From positions 1 through 13,234 of the forward strand of contig SDVU01000455.1 in the NCBI GenBank assembly GCA_016256075.1: DNA of 13,234 bases. Reading direction: 5' to 3'. Under the pieces are notes generated by a model. That model was not told the origin of the DNA and searched no databases. It saw only the letters and a list, made by a program, of their open reading frames with translations. The stretch is from Dictyocoela muelleri (Eukaryota; Microsporidia). A program made the position numbers and the translations under genes. This document shows, one piece after another, positions 1 through 8,534 of this stretch. The first letter of the stretch is position 1. Each line of letters begins with the position of its first letter.

Positions 1-87
1 ATTTTAAGTTTTTAAAAGATAATTTTTATTTCTAAATTTGGCGATGCCAAATTTAGAAATAAAAATTATCTTTTAAAAACTTAAAAT
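1..87. repeat. Perfect 42-bp-arm hairpin (foldback A, cut by window edge)
   Basis: Positions 1-42 are the exact reverse complement of 46-87, leaving a 3-base loop (GAT, 43-45). The stem reaches base 1, so the element probably extends left of the window and its ends cannot be seen. Its centre, AAATTTGGCGATGCCAAATTT without the outer bases, closely resembles the centre of the foldback at 4511-4841 (AAATTTGG, a short GC-rich loop, CCAAATTT). I infer the two belong to the same family. No coding potential is seen. Confidence 0.9.
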
Positions 88-490
88 ACACTCTCCTCAT
101 AATTCGTCGAGTTAAGTTCAAATATAACATTTTTAGAAAAAAAATCATGCTTATTTATTGAGGCTACACCGGGTTCCTATGGATATAGAGTACCGATTTT
201 TTTTGTCACGACCATAAGAGTTATTTTTTTTTGTTGAGGGAGACAAAGTATTCGGAACCAGAAACTTCTTATGATAGATATTCATGTAATATCTACATAA
301 ACACCAACAAAACATCTTATTGGAGATTTTAAAACAGAAAATTTATGGAGATGATTATTACTCCTGGCATTGATGCGGTTTTAATTAGAAAAGAACATGA
401 TATCCACAATAAAAATTATGATAAAACTATAACTTAGTATAACAAATTCCTAATAAATACTCGTTCGTTGACATAAAGAAAAAAAGAGAT
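88..490. other. AT-rich stretch with no recognised feature
   Basis: All six frames are short and broken, with no conserved motif I can name. A few stretches around 240-470 look as if they may once have been coding, but no family is recognisable. It is most likely decayed repeat DNA upstream of the first MULE relic. Confidence 0.5.
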
Positions 491-563
491 ATAAATCACT
501 CAGAATTGAAAATTTGTTTATCATCTTTATTTCAAAATCTGTCTAAATAAAAAAAATATCAAA
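491..563 (+). repeat. ~72-bp direct repeat, copy 1
   Basis: Matches 3013-3084 in the same orientation at roughly nine bases in ten, starting ATAAATCACTCAGAATTG. Both copies lie just upstream of a decayed MULE transposase: 86 bp before the ATG at 650 here, and about 20-40 bp before the second relic. It may be part of the 5' end of one MULE family, or a separate short element. It is not an LTR, because the DNA between the copies is a DNA transposon. Confidence 0.85.
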
Positions 564-877
564 TATGCGGGTTGATTTGCTTTTGATCCAAAAACACTTT
601 TGATCTAAAAGTTAGGGTATATAAATTTTTTTGAAAAATACTCCTACTTATGAATTCAAAAATTTTTATTAGAAACATCAACAATGAAGACGACGTCAAC
701 AACTTACAAATCAAGGATGAAAACAATACCGGAAACAACAAAATCAACAACAATAACACAAATATTAATAAAAACCACATTTACAATAATAATATTACGT
801 TAATTAAAACTCAAAGAAATAAACCGTCAATTATCTGGGGAAGTTATAAATATAATCAAAAATACGTGTCAAATGAC

Positions 878-1557
878 GGGGCTTCTAGCGTAAGTGGACC
901 GAGGGTAAGTCAGCTATCTTTGACATTTTTTTTAAAAAAATTTATCAATAAAAATATAATAAAAATAATATATATTTTAGTAGACATATCGCTTTAATAT
1001 TTCTTTAGAAATTTTATAAATTCATTTTGATTGAATTTCTATAAAACGTCGCCTGAATAAATATGATTTTATACATCGCCAATATCTTTACGCATTTCAC
1101 AATGTTATTTTCTGATTTATAATTTTAAGCGTGACAAAAATCCGGGTATCCTTCTCTTAGAAACCCTCTCTCTTCTAAAAAATATCGCAATATACTAAAT
1201 ATAGCATTGGTAAAGGCTAATGAATTTTTATATTGTCGTATATACATATTTTAAGAATCAGTTTACAAAACTTGGCAATGGCGATTTATATTTTATACTG
1301 TTTTTTAATATGTATAAGACAATATAAAATTTTTATCTTTTAAAAATACCATATTTAGTAATATATTTTTTTTCAGAGAGGATAGAAGAGGAAGCGCGAA
1401 ACACATTTTTCACAATAAAAAAACAAATAGACAGCCAAAATCTATGAAATTTTTATCGAAACATTAAAATTATAGGTTATAATTTTTTATAAGTTTTTTT
1501 TTTGCTTTTCTAGTGTAAGTGAACCATTTTTTATGGTCCACTTACGCTAGAAGACTC
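878..1557. mobile_element. 680-bp non-autonomous TIR element inserted in MULE relic 1
   Basis: The 23-bp termini at 878-900 and 1535-1557 are inverted and match at 21 of 23 positions (core CTTCTAGCGTAAGTGGACC). They are flanked by an exact 8-bp target duplication, CAAATGAC, at 870-877 and 1558-1565. The FLYWCH reading frame of the host MULE breaks at the left edge and resumes at the right edge, which independently confirms the boundaries. No transposase is encoded, so the element was moved in trans. An 8-bp duplication fits Merlin, hAT or P elements, and MULEs (usually 8-11 bp) cannot be excluded. The right end holds an extra TIR copy (1505-1525). Confidence 0.9.
1505..1557. repeat. Terminal hairpin made by a duplicated TIR
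   Basis: CTTTTCTAGTGTAAGTGAACC (described here by position 1505-1525) is a diverged copy of the element's own terminal repeat. It faces the true right end (1535-1557) across a 9-base spacer, so the right end alone can fold back. The left end has no such extra copy. Confidence 0.85.
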
Positions 1558-3012
1558 CAAATGACACAATAACTTGTGTTTGTGTCAATAAAAAATGTTA
1601 TGATAAAATTAAAACGAATTAAATATGAATATATTACCAGAAAAATATAAAGAACATAAGTGTTCTGAAATAACCCCAACAAAAATAAAGAAACTAATAA
1701 AAATAAACGAAATACGCCTACTCGCAACAGATACGGTTTAAACAATAATGAAATAATATCTAAAGCTTTAAATAATCTCGATCCTGCCGATATGTCAATT
1801 TTCGCGAAAAAAAAAATATTCATAAAAAAATAAAAGAAACAAAAAAAAATATAAATTTTACAAACACAGGAGACTTATTAGATGTTTAAAGAAAACGATA
1901 TCTGACAAACAATTTTTACAATATGATACAGGAGTCAATGATAAAAACAGAATAATAATTTTATATAATGCAAAAAATCGATCAAATTACTAATTCTAGA
2001 ATGTGGTTATCAGATAGAACATTTAAAATGGCACCCTCAGGATTCTATCAAATTTATATTGTTCTAGGGAAAAAATTTTCACGTTTTTTTTCCTCTAATT
2101 TTTGGAATATTATCAGATAAGACATATAAAAAAAATAAAATTATTTTATCAATTGAAAAAATTAACCAATTCCAAAGGACCGAATATTGTATAATGAACC
2201 TAGAAAAAAAAACAATCGATGTTTTAAGTAAGTTTTTACAGAAACTTAAATTTATAATAGCCTGTTTCATTTTTCCCAATGTTGTTGTCGTGCTATTCAA
2301 AATTAAAGTCTCGTGTCTAGATACAAGAAAGATAAAGATTTTCGATTTTATATAATAATGAAAAAGAATCCGGCTTTGTACCTGATAAAAATGCAAGCGA
2401 AATGTTTTTAAATTGAAATAAAAATATTTAAACAAATTTGAGAATACTGATAATGGAATTAAAATTTTTGAATATTTCTATAATAATTATATTGAGAAAC
2501 AAAAAGAAAGTTATGAATAGAATTGCTTTTATAGAATATTGAATGATGTACTTTTAACAAAGAATGTGTGCGAAGGTTTTAATCGATCTTTAAACATTAA
2601 TAAAGGGAAATCATCCATCATTGACGAAAATTTTAATTCTTTTACGAACTCAAGAATATGTACATGAAAAAAGAGAATACGAGGAATTAATTGATGCAAG
2701 GTTTGATAATACTTCAAAAAATAACAAATACAAAAAACATATTAATATATGTAAAAATTATGAAAAATTTTACGGTATTTGTTTTTTGAAGGCTATAGCA
2801 TTGACTTATGGTTTTAATTTAAATTAAAGCAAAATTTACGCTTTTTATTTTACATTTTTATTTATTAATCAATCTTTTAAATAAAAAATATTTTAATGTT
2901 AATCTTAATACTCGTAATAGAGGTATTTTTTAAAAAAAAATCATACACCTCTCATTTGAGATGAAAAGTGTCTTTTACCAAAATGGTCCTTTGGATCATT
3001 TTGGTCCAAACG

Positions 3013-3084
3013 ATAAATCACTCAGAATTGAAAATTTGTTTATCATCGTTACTTCAAAATCTGCTTAAATTAAAAATTATCAAA
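3013..3084 (+). repeat. ~72-bp direct repeat, copy 2
   Basis: Partner of 491-563 in the same orientation. Differences are scattered and include small A-tract indels. It is followed almost at once by the middle of a second MULE transposase, with no zinc finger between, so the N-terminal part of that relic is missing. Just upstream (2978-3006) is a short imperfect inverted repeat around ACCAAAATGGTCC and GGATCATTTTGGT. Confidence 0.85.
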
Positions 3085-3099
3085 GATTAGATAACAAGA

Positions 3100-4105
3100 T
3101 TAAGGAAAAAATAATGTAAAATGTATTGAAGAAGAAATAGCCGCGTTTTAAAAATATAATTATGTAAAGGAGTTGTTGTTACAATACGATGATAGTATAA
3201 ATGACCCTTAGAGATTTTTTTTAAAAGCTGTGACTCTTTTAATACATTTAAAATCATCGCGGACTTGGAATTGTGAAAGCACTTTCTGGTCATATCCTAT
3301 AAATTCTTCTCAATTTCATCATTTTTGCTAAAATACGTGACATTATTGTGCCACTGGTTTATATATTTATGAAAACCAAAGTTAAAATGCATATGAAAGA
3401 ATATTTAATTACATTGATAAGAAATTATTGATCTTAATCCACAATTTATTACAATTGATTGTGAAATTGCCGCATATATTGCTTTAAAAAAATACTCAGG
3501 TGATCAAAAATATGTGGGGACTTTTTAATTTTAGACAATTATTATTAGGAGAATATAGCGATTTAAAATGACTAAATTATATAAGAAAAATATGAAAATA
3601 TATGAGTTTTTTAGAATGATAACCACAATAACATTTATTCCATTGTACAATATAAGAACTGAATATTTAAAACTAAAAGAGTTTTTTTTGAAAAAAATAC
3701 CGCTTTTGAATTTTTTTAACATTTTGCTACGATTTCGAAAAATAAATTGGTGTTAAAGTTTAAAAAGAAATATTTGATGGGGAATCAATTTTATGTATTG
3801 ATTTCTAGTCTGGTTCTTAAAGATTATTAAAAAAATAAAGAAAACAAACAATGTTATTGAGATTCGGAATCGTTTTTTTTAACGCAGACATTAGTCATAC
3901 ATATCTAAATTTATATGAAGTAGGAATCGAATTAAAGAGAAAGCATGCAAATGTTGAGAACAATGTAAGAAAAATGTTAATAACAATAACAATTAAAGAA
4001 AAAAAGACAAAAATTTATTTGCTAAATGAAAAAATTATCAGCATTTTATTGAATTATGATGAATTTTACGCCTTGAATTTTAAAAATGAATTGCAAATAA
4101 CATGA
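3100..4105 (+). pseudogene. Decayed MULE transposase (relic 2, N-terminus missing)
   Basis: A second Mutator-like transposase in fragments. LLLQYDDSINDP (about 3176-3211) parallels FLQYDTGVND in relic 1. SRTWNCESTFWSYP (about 3258-3299) sits where relic 1 has SRMWLSDRTFKMAP, but the first Asp is gone. NPQFITIDCEIAAYIALKKY (about 3436-3495) is a clear second-Asp block with Asp at 3457-3459. YEFFRMITTITFIPLYNIRTEYLKLK (given here by position, about 3600-3680) fits the 'iR.l.aLaFvP' helix region. The longest clean piece, 3851-4105, is the C-terminus (ELKRKHANVENN, KEKKTKIYLLNEKI, NYDEFYALNF). The third-acid block is not recognisable. No FLYWCH finger is present. It lies head to tail after relic 1 and is clearly dead. 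Confidence 0.75.
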
Positions 4106-4192
4106 AAATCAAGAAAATTTAATACATTAGCTTTAACATAGTTTTTTTTCAATTTAATTAACCCTTTTTTATTTATTTTGTTACGAAAAAGA

Positions 4193-4404
4193 CAGTGTTC
4201 GCCACAATTTGGCGAAAGGACACCAAGTCTTGCAAAAATGGGCTTATAAGTCTGCGAAATGGTTTTATAAATTTGCAAAAATTGGTTTATAACTTTGCAA
4301 AAACGGGCTTATAAGTTTGGAAATGGGCTTTTAAGTTTGAAAAAATCGATTTATAAGTTTTCATAAATGAGTTTATGGCTCTGAAAAGCTCTGTATAGAT
4401 TTTA
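4193..4404. mobile_element. hAT-like end followed by ~22-bp subterminal tandem array
   Basis: CAGTGTTCGCCA at 4193 resembles a hAT terminus (CAGTG...) and can fold with TGGCGAA shortly inside it. From 4232 to 4404 there are eight units of about 22 bp (20-22) around the pattern GCAAAAATGGGCTTATAAGT, decaying toward the right. The same arrangement, a CAGTG end and then ~21-bp units around TATAACTTTGGAAAA, occurs at 10662-13031. No matching opposite end or target duplication was found nearby, so this is probably a solo end of a non-autonomous element. The array is certain; the hAT assignment is tentative. Confidence 0.6.
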
Positions 4405-4510
4405 CAGTCTTAAAAATGTTTATAAATAAAGATTCTTGACGATAAAACCAATTTTTAATTTTCTAGAGTCTAAAATCTAATCATAAAGAAAATTACTAGA
4501 TAAAAAAATT

Positions 4511-4841
4511 GGTTCTCCAACGGTTTCCCGGCCCCCTAAAAAACCAAAAAAGGTAATGGTAAGATATCTTATTAACAAATGATAATAAAAATCTCTTAAA
4601 ATCCCGAGTTCTACTCATATGTAAAAATATTTTATAATATGAAGCAATAAATTAAATTTTTCTAAATTTGGGGCGAAGCACCAAATTTAGAAAAATTTAA
4701 TTCATAGCTTAATAATATAAAATATTTTTACATATGAGTAGAACTCGGGATTTTAAGAGATTTTTATTATCATTTGTTAATAAGATCTCTTACCATTACC
4801 TTTTTTGGTTTTTTTTAGGAGAGGGGAACCGTTGGAGAACC
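4511..4841. mobile_element. Foldback element B (331 bp, GG...CC ends, 8-bp target duplication)
   Basis: The ends are GGTTCTCCAACGG and its reverse complement, followed by a nearly full-length inverted repeat whose halves meet at about 4676. The inner ~120 bp of the arms differ at only about five positions; the outer ~40 bp differ more. AAAAAATT flanks both sides exactly (4503-4510 and 4842-4849), the mark of an 8-bp target duplication, although it is low-complexity sequence. The centre contains GCGAAGC (4673-4679), a sequence known from biophysical work as an unusually stable DNA mini-hairpin. GG ends with an 8-bp duplication fit the Merlin superfamily. There is no coding capacity. Confidence 0.88.
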
Positions 4842-4849
4842 AAAAAATT

Positions 4850-5247
4850 TAAATTTTAGCTCTCTATGATTATTACTTTGAGTATACTACTTTTAATACA
4901 TTCCTATATTTTTATATAACAAATACTTATAATCTGCATCTTGATTGCAGGCTATTAGTATTTGATATTAAAATTTCTGATAGATTTAAAGTAGCATTTT
5001 AAAATAAAAAATAATGAGATGCTTAAATTTTGTATAGGGTCATTCGGAGCTTTTCTGTATGTTAGATTTCATTCTTTATAGTGAATCCTGAAACTTTTAT
5101 TATGTGAGGAAAACTATTTTATCATGATAATTGGAAAAAGAAGGATTTATTATGATATTTATCAAAAAGATATTTTTTTAAATTATATTTATTAAAAAGA
5201 TATTTTTGTCGTGAAACAATATTTTTCATGTTATTAGTTTTTATTTT
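4850..5247. other. AT-rich spacer, with one degenerate element end
   Basis: No ORF or RNA gene is seen. The only notable sequence is ATTCGGAGCTTTTCTG at 5042-5057, which differs at one base from the left flank plus end of the next foldback (ATTCGGAACTTTTCTG at 5252-5267). It could be a solo remnant of the same family. Confidence 0.5.
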
Positions 5248-5255
5248 ATAAATTC

Positions 5256-5573
5256 GGAACTTTTCTGTTTTGGGGGTAGCAGAAAAATCTAAATCTAAAA
5301 GATATGAATATAAATATATTAATTACAAAAGATGTATAATACAAAGATGTTAGGATTACGTTTTTTATTTTTTCATGAGCATCTCTAAATGGTCATATAC
5401 ATATATACTTCAAAAGGAAATATCATATGTATATGACCACTTAGAGGAGCTCATGAAAAAATAAAAAACGAATTCCTAACATCTTTGTATTCTACGTCTT
5501 TTGTAATTTATATATTTACATTCATCTCTTCTAGATTTAGATTTTTCTGCTACCCCCAAAACAGAAAAGTTCC
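5256..5573. mobile_element. Foldback element C (318 bp, GG...CC ends, 8-bp target duplication)
   Basis: The left end GGAACTTTTCTGTTTTGGGG and its complement at the right end begin arms of about 150 bp that match closely through the GGGGGTAGCAGAAAAATC region and the CTAACATCTTTG region. They meet at a loop of about 25 bases near 5412. The exact 8-bp sequence ATAAATTC flanks it at 5248-5255 and 5574-5581. The signature is the same as elements B and D (GG...CC, 8-bp duplication), but the arm sequence is unrelated. It is non-coding and sits about 665 bp upstream of the host gene. Confidence 0.9.
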
Positions 5574-5581
5574 ATAAATTC

Positions 5582-6233
5582 AAATCAATTCATTTATCAT
5601 ATCTACAATTTTTATGAAAATTACGTCTAATTTTAAATTTATGATTTTAACCATGCAATTATGTAATAAAAAGAGGCTTTCTAAATGATTTTTAAAAGGA
5701 ATTTTAAATAAATCACCTGGAATTAATTTCTAAACTAAGATACAGTAAATTTAACCAAATTTAAAATTAAGCTGCCAGTTCTTTCTCATAATCACATTAT
5801 TTAAAATTAAAATTTATTTTATGTCTTTTTTAGATAAAATATAATATTTTATAACTTTCTTTCTAAAATATAATGTTATAAATTTTTATCTATCAATTTA
5901 TTGACCAACATCTCGTGTATTTAAACCATTTAATTTTAATATTAGACCAAATCTTAATCAGCTATACTCAAATAGCAATTATTTATTTTCATTATTTTGA
6001 TTTTTCATTTAATACGACCAATAAAATTAAATGATCATTTATTTTATTTCGTTTATTGTCTTATAACCCTTGAGCTTCATGACATGAATAATTTTTAAAA
6101 TAATAAAACAATAAATAAAAAAAAATAATAAAATTAATGAAAATCAGCTAATAAAAATAAAAACATGAAAACAATTTATGATAGAAGAAAATCACAAAAC
6201 AAATTATTTAATAAAAATTATGATGTAGAAAAG
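5582..6233. other. Upstream intergenic region of the FYR gene
   Basis: No gene is recognised in this very AT-rich spacer. It holds one copy of a 26-bp inverted repeat at 5941-5966, whose partner lies downstream of the gene at 8058-8083. The last ~130 bp before the ATG are dominated by A-rich tracts (AATAAAA-like), typical of an AT-rich eukaryotic upstream region, with no clear TATA element standing out. Confidence 0.6.
5941..5966 (+). repeat. 26-bp inverted repeat, left copy
   Basis: Begins ATTAGACCAAATCTTAATC and is the reverse complement of 8058-8083 at 25 of 26 positions (A/G difference at 5951). The match extends about two bases outward (AT) and stops on the inside. A TA dinucleotide borders each TTAGACC end, as expected for mariner-type insertion. 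TA is so common here that this adds little. The pair brackets the host gene and its 3' tandem array. Confidence 0.85.
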
Positions 6234-6237
6234 CCCC
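6234..6237 (+). promoter_or_regulatory. CCCC start-proximal motif
   Basis: A CCCC tract one base before the ATG, in a region otherwise almost free of C or G runs. CCC- or GGG-type motifs just upstream of the start codon are a known feature of microsporidian genes. It supports both the chosen start and the source of the DNA. Confidence 0.7.
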
Positions 6238-6238
6238 A

Positions 6239-6928
6239 ATGCTTGCTGATGAGAAAGAAGCACTTTTCAAAAGATTCACAAGCGCATTTTCAGAACATAA
6301 AAAATTAAAAGAAAAATATGCGGAAATAAAAGAACGATTGAATGAAATACTTCTGCAGAAAGAAAATTTTATGGAGATTTACAAATCAATTGCTTTGATT
6401 AATGAAGATGAAAAGACAAATATGAATAATACTCAATTCGAAAATCTTCAAAAACTAAAAAATCATCAAAATGTCAATAACAATAATATGAATGAAATAA
6501 TTCCTAGTTCAGAATCAACACTGGAATCACCACTTTTCTTTCAAGAGGACACTGACATGTTGGCGATTTTAAGTTTAGGCATGCTTTCAAGTCATGAAAA
6601 TAGCAATTTTTACAATAACGTATATATTTATCCTATTGGATATCGTATAATTCGTACATTAAGGTACAAATATGATCAATCAGTAGATTTAGTTACGTGT
6701 GAAATAGGCATACATAATAAAAAAATACAATTCAAAATTATCAAGGATGATAAAGTTTGGATAGGTGGACTTGAAGTGTGGAGTGAATTTTTATCTTTTA
6801 ATGATATTAATGAATATTTTTCTATAGAGGAATTTTTAGGTCTCAATATAGATTGTGTACAAAAATTAATTGAAAAATTAGGTGATGTTAGGCTTTTTAG
6901 AGGGTATATACCTGTAGAATATAGATAA
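6239..6928 (+). CDS. FYRN/FYRC-domain protein, TBRG1-like (229 aa)
   Basis: The only intact gene recognised. Residues 4-50 are charged and predicted coiled coil (EKEALFKRF to KENFMEIYKS), resembling the N-terminal helix region of TBRG1. Residues 60-100 are an Asn-rich linker. Residues ~126-160 form FYRN, with the signature YPIGYRIIR at 131-139 and TCEI at 153-156. Residues ~162-224 form FYRC, ending in SIEEFLGLNIDCVQKLIEKL and a final Tyr-containing strand. In other proteins FYRN and FYRC fold together; they occur in TBRG1, MLL/trithorax methyltransferases and some JmjC demethylases. The role is usually nuclear, in chromatin or transcription. No SET, PHD or JmjC domain is present, so a scaffold or adaptor role is more likely than an enzyme; that is inference. 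An in-frame TGA at 6221-6223 and CCCC at 6234-6237 fix the start. No intron, signal peptide or membrane segment is seen. Human TBRG1 is considerably longer, so this is a compact form. It has no neighbouring host gene within 5 kb. Confidence 0.85.
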   Translation: MLADEKEALFKRFTSAFSEHKKLKEKYAEIKERLNEILLQKENFMEIYKSIALINEDEKTNMNNTQFENLQKLKNHQNVNNNNMNEIIPSSESTLESPLFFQEDTDMLAILSLGMLSSHENSNFYNNVYIYPIGYRIIRTLRYKYDQSVDLVTCEIGIHNKKIQFKIIKDDKVWIGGLEVWSEFLSFNDINEYFSIEEFLGLNIDCVQKLIEKLGDVRLFRGYIPVEYR

Positions 6929-7056
6929 ATGATTTTCATTTTAAAGTTTTTATTTATAATACCTGAACAATCTTTTTTTATTTTATAATTTTATTTTAAT
7001 ATTTTTATAATTTACATTTATAAATATTTAAAAAAGATTTTTTATATTTAAATTAC

Positions 7057-7248
7057 TCTTACTTTAAATTAGTCTTACTTTAAATTATTTATGCTTTAAA
7101 TTAGTTAAACTTTAAATTAGTCTTACTTTAAATTAGTCTTACTTTAAATTGGTCTTACTTTAAATTAGTATTACTTTAAATTAGTCTTACTTTATTTTAA
7201 TCTTACTTTAAATTGGTCTTACTTTAAATTAGTATTACTTTAAATTTT
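7057..7248 (+). repeat. 16-bp minisatellite, 12 units in perfect register
   Basis: Twelve consecutive 16-bp units around TCTTACTTTAAATTAG with no indels, then a degraded part (about 7249-7275) built on TCGTATTACTTAAAATTTT. Units 6-8 (7137-7184) and 10-12 (7201-7248) share the same order of variants (GG ending, AG ending, TATT start), so a 64-bp block was duplicated. The array starts 128 bp after the FYR stop codon and may lie in its 3' transcribed region. Each unit contains TTTAAA. Confidence 0.95.
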
Positions 7249-7267
7249 TCGTATTACTTAAAATTTT

Positions 7268-8534
7268 TCGTATTTATGTCACGAAATAAACTTTTTAAAG
7301 TCTATTTTTGATTTGCATTTTAAATTAAAATCAAATTGTTTAATGAAAATTATAAAGAAATTAAATAATAAACATTTTGTTAACTGTCATATTAAATTAA
7401 CATAAAAAGATAATTGAACTTAAAAATTTACTAATTTCATATTTAGAGCAATCATTAAGATTTATTTTTAAAATTTGTAATGAAAAAAAAGGTTCATTTA
7501 GTGTATTATGTAGTTTTAGATCTCATTTTTATGTAACTTACAATTGCTTGTGTATGTTTTAAATATTATAAATAATAGGATTTGATATTTTCATCCTAAC
7601 ACTGACTTTCTAATTTTCTCAATAAGCGTATTTAACTATATTTTTTACCTTTAATGATGGTCTGCCTTTTTTACTATATTAAACCAAATATATGTCAGAT
7701 TAATTCAAAAAAGATAATGTATAGCGCTAGTCTGATTCGTATATTTATTAATTAAAGACAATTATTTAAATAAAATAACGACGAATATTCGAACGTGAAC
7801 ATAAATTTAAGATTTTAAAGCATAAAAATGAACAATACATTTTTATTTAATATGCTAATGATATAAAAAATAATAAAAAAAATATCCTAGATTTTGGCCT
7901 TATCAGTTCTTGGCAATGATAGTAAGCTCAATAAGTAATACTTGAATATAAATTATCATGATTTAAATTGTTTTTAAATCACTTTATTATAAAAAAATTA
8001 GGAAAGATATTAAACAGTCAATAACTATAATATTAATATAACGTTGTTCATGTACAATATAGCTGATTAAGACTTGGTCTAATATGAACATTAAGCAGGA
8101 ATTGTTATCTAAAGTGTGTAAATGATTGTGGTGATTCATCTTATTAAAAACATTAATGATCCAGAATATATTAAAATATCAATAATATCAGTTCTACCAT
8201 CGTTTTAGTGATAGAACGGAAATATTATATAAATCTGTGCAGATTAGGAATGAGGTATATTCTGAATATAAATAATCAAAGGATTAAAACCTGAGGTTTG
8301 TGACAAATCTTCAGATTTATAATTCTGTATATTTTCAGCATTTATATATAACAATTGTTCACTAGAGGTAAATTTTTGCCCACCAAAAAAAGTTATCCAT
8401 AAACTAGATTAATTAAAGTATCTTTTTATTGAACTCGACATTTTATAGGTAAAATAAGAATTATTGATCTCGTGAAACACCTAGAGTGAACTTGCCTGAA
8501 ATTTTCATATTTGTAAAGAATTGATTTATTTATA
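7268..8534. other. Downstream intergenic region without a recognised gene
   Basis: No ORF with credible content on either strand, and no RNA gene seen. It contains the right copy of the 26-bp inverted repeat (8058-8083). It also has small imperfect inverted repeats: about 8175-8225 (GTTCTACCATC against GATAGAACGG) and GTTCACTAGAGGT at 8356 against ACCTAGAGTGAAC near 8480. The latter pair may be eroded ends of a small element. Confidence 0.55.
8058..8083 (-). repeat. 26-bp inverted repeat, right copy
   Basis: Reverse complement of 5941-5966 with one mismatch, beginning TATAGCTGATTAAGACTTGG on the + strand. A TA follows the TAA end at 8083-8084. The sequence around it shows no further similarity to the left copy's surroundings, so these are either two separate short insertions or the true ends of a unit of about 2.1 kb. 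Confidence 0.85.

Larger units (their letters stand above)
650..2827 (+). pseudogene. Decayed FLYWCH/MULE transposase (relic 1)
   Basis: Remnant of a Mutator-like (MULE) DNA-transposon transposase in several short frames. The N-terminal part starts at the ATG at 650 and is Asn-rich. A FLYWCH-type zinc finger follows; its first half (IIWGSYKYNQKYVSND) ends at 877 and its second half (NDTITCVCVNKKC, then EHKCSE in another frame) resumes after 1558. The two are separated by the element at 878-1557. The DDE core begins at 2001 with WLSDRTFKMAP, a typical MULE first-Asp motif (Asp codon 2013-2015). MNLEKK near 2190 matches the second-Asp block but has Asn in place of Asp. LTKNVCEGFNRSLN (about 2554-2595) is the MULE 'TNN.(V/C)EG.(H/N)R..N' block, with Glu at 2572-2574. 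The C-terminal stretch KREYEELIDARF to YGICFLKAIA ends at the stop at 2825-2827. Without the insert it is about 1.5 kb, near the full length of microsporidian MULEs. It has many stops and frameshifts and is certainly dead. Confidence 0.85.

Noticed and set aside
88-490. Possible old coding sequence of a mobile element
   Set aside because: No conserved block could be recognised in any frame, so no family is claimed.
559-780. Minus-strand 73-residue frame with a hydrophobic stretch
   Set aside because: It is the antisense of the Asn-rich start of the MULE relic; AAC/AAT-rich codons read backwards give Leu/Phe/Ile.
2079-2717. Minus-strand open frames opposite MULE relic 1
   Set aside because: Hydrophobic Phe/Leu-rich products typical of antisense AT-rich DNA; the plus strand carries recognisable MULE blocks.
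491-3084. Direct repeats 491-563 and 3013-3084 as long terminal repeats
   Set aside because: They are only ~72 bp, lack TG...CA ends, and enclose a MULE DNA-transposon relic.
3568-3756. Small gene of 62 residues
   Set aside because: Its sequence fits the helix region after the second Asp of MULE relic 2, so it is a fragment of that relic.
7057-7248. CRISPR array
   Set aside because: The units are contiguous, with no unique spacers, and the context is eukaryotic.
5942-8082. A proven mariner-type transposon carrying the FYR gene
   Set aside because: Only the 26-bp ends match, no transposase is present, and bordering TA dinucleotides are expected by chance in such AT-rich DNA. Kept as a finding, not as an element call.
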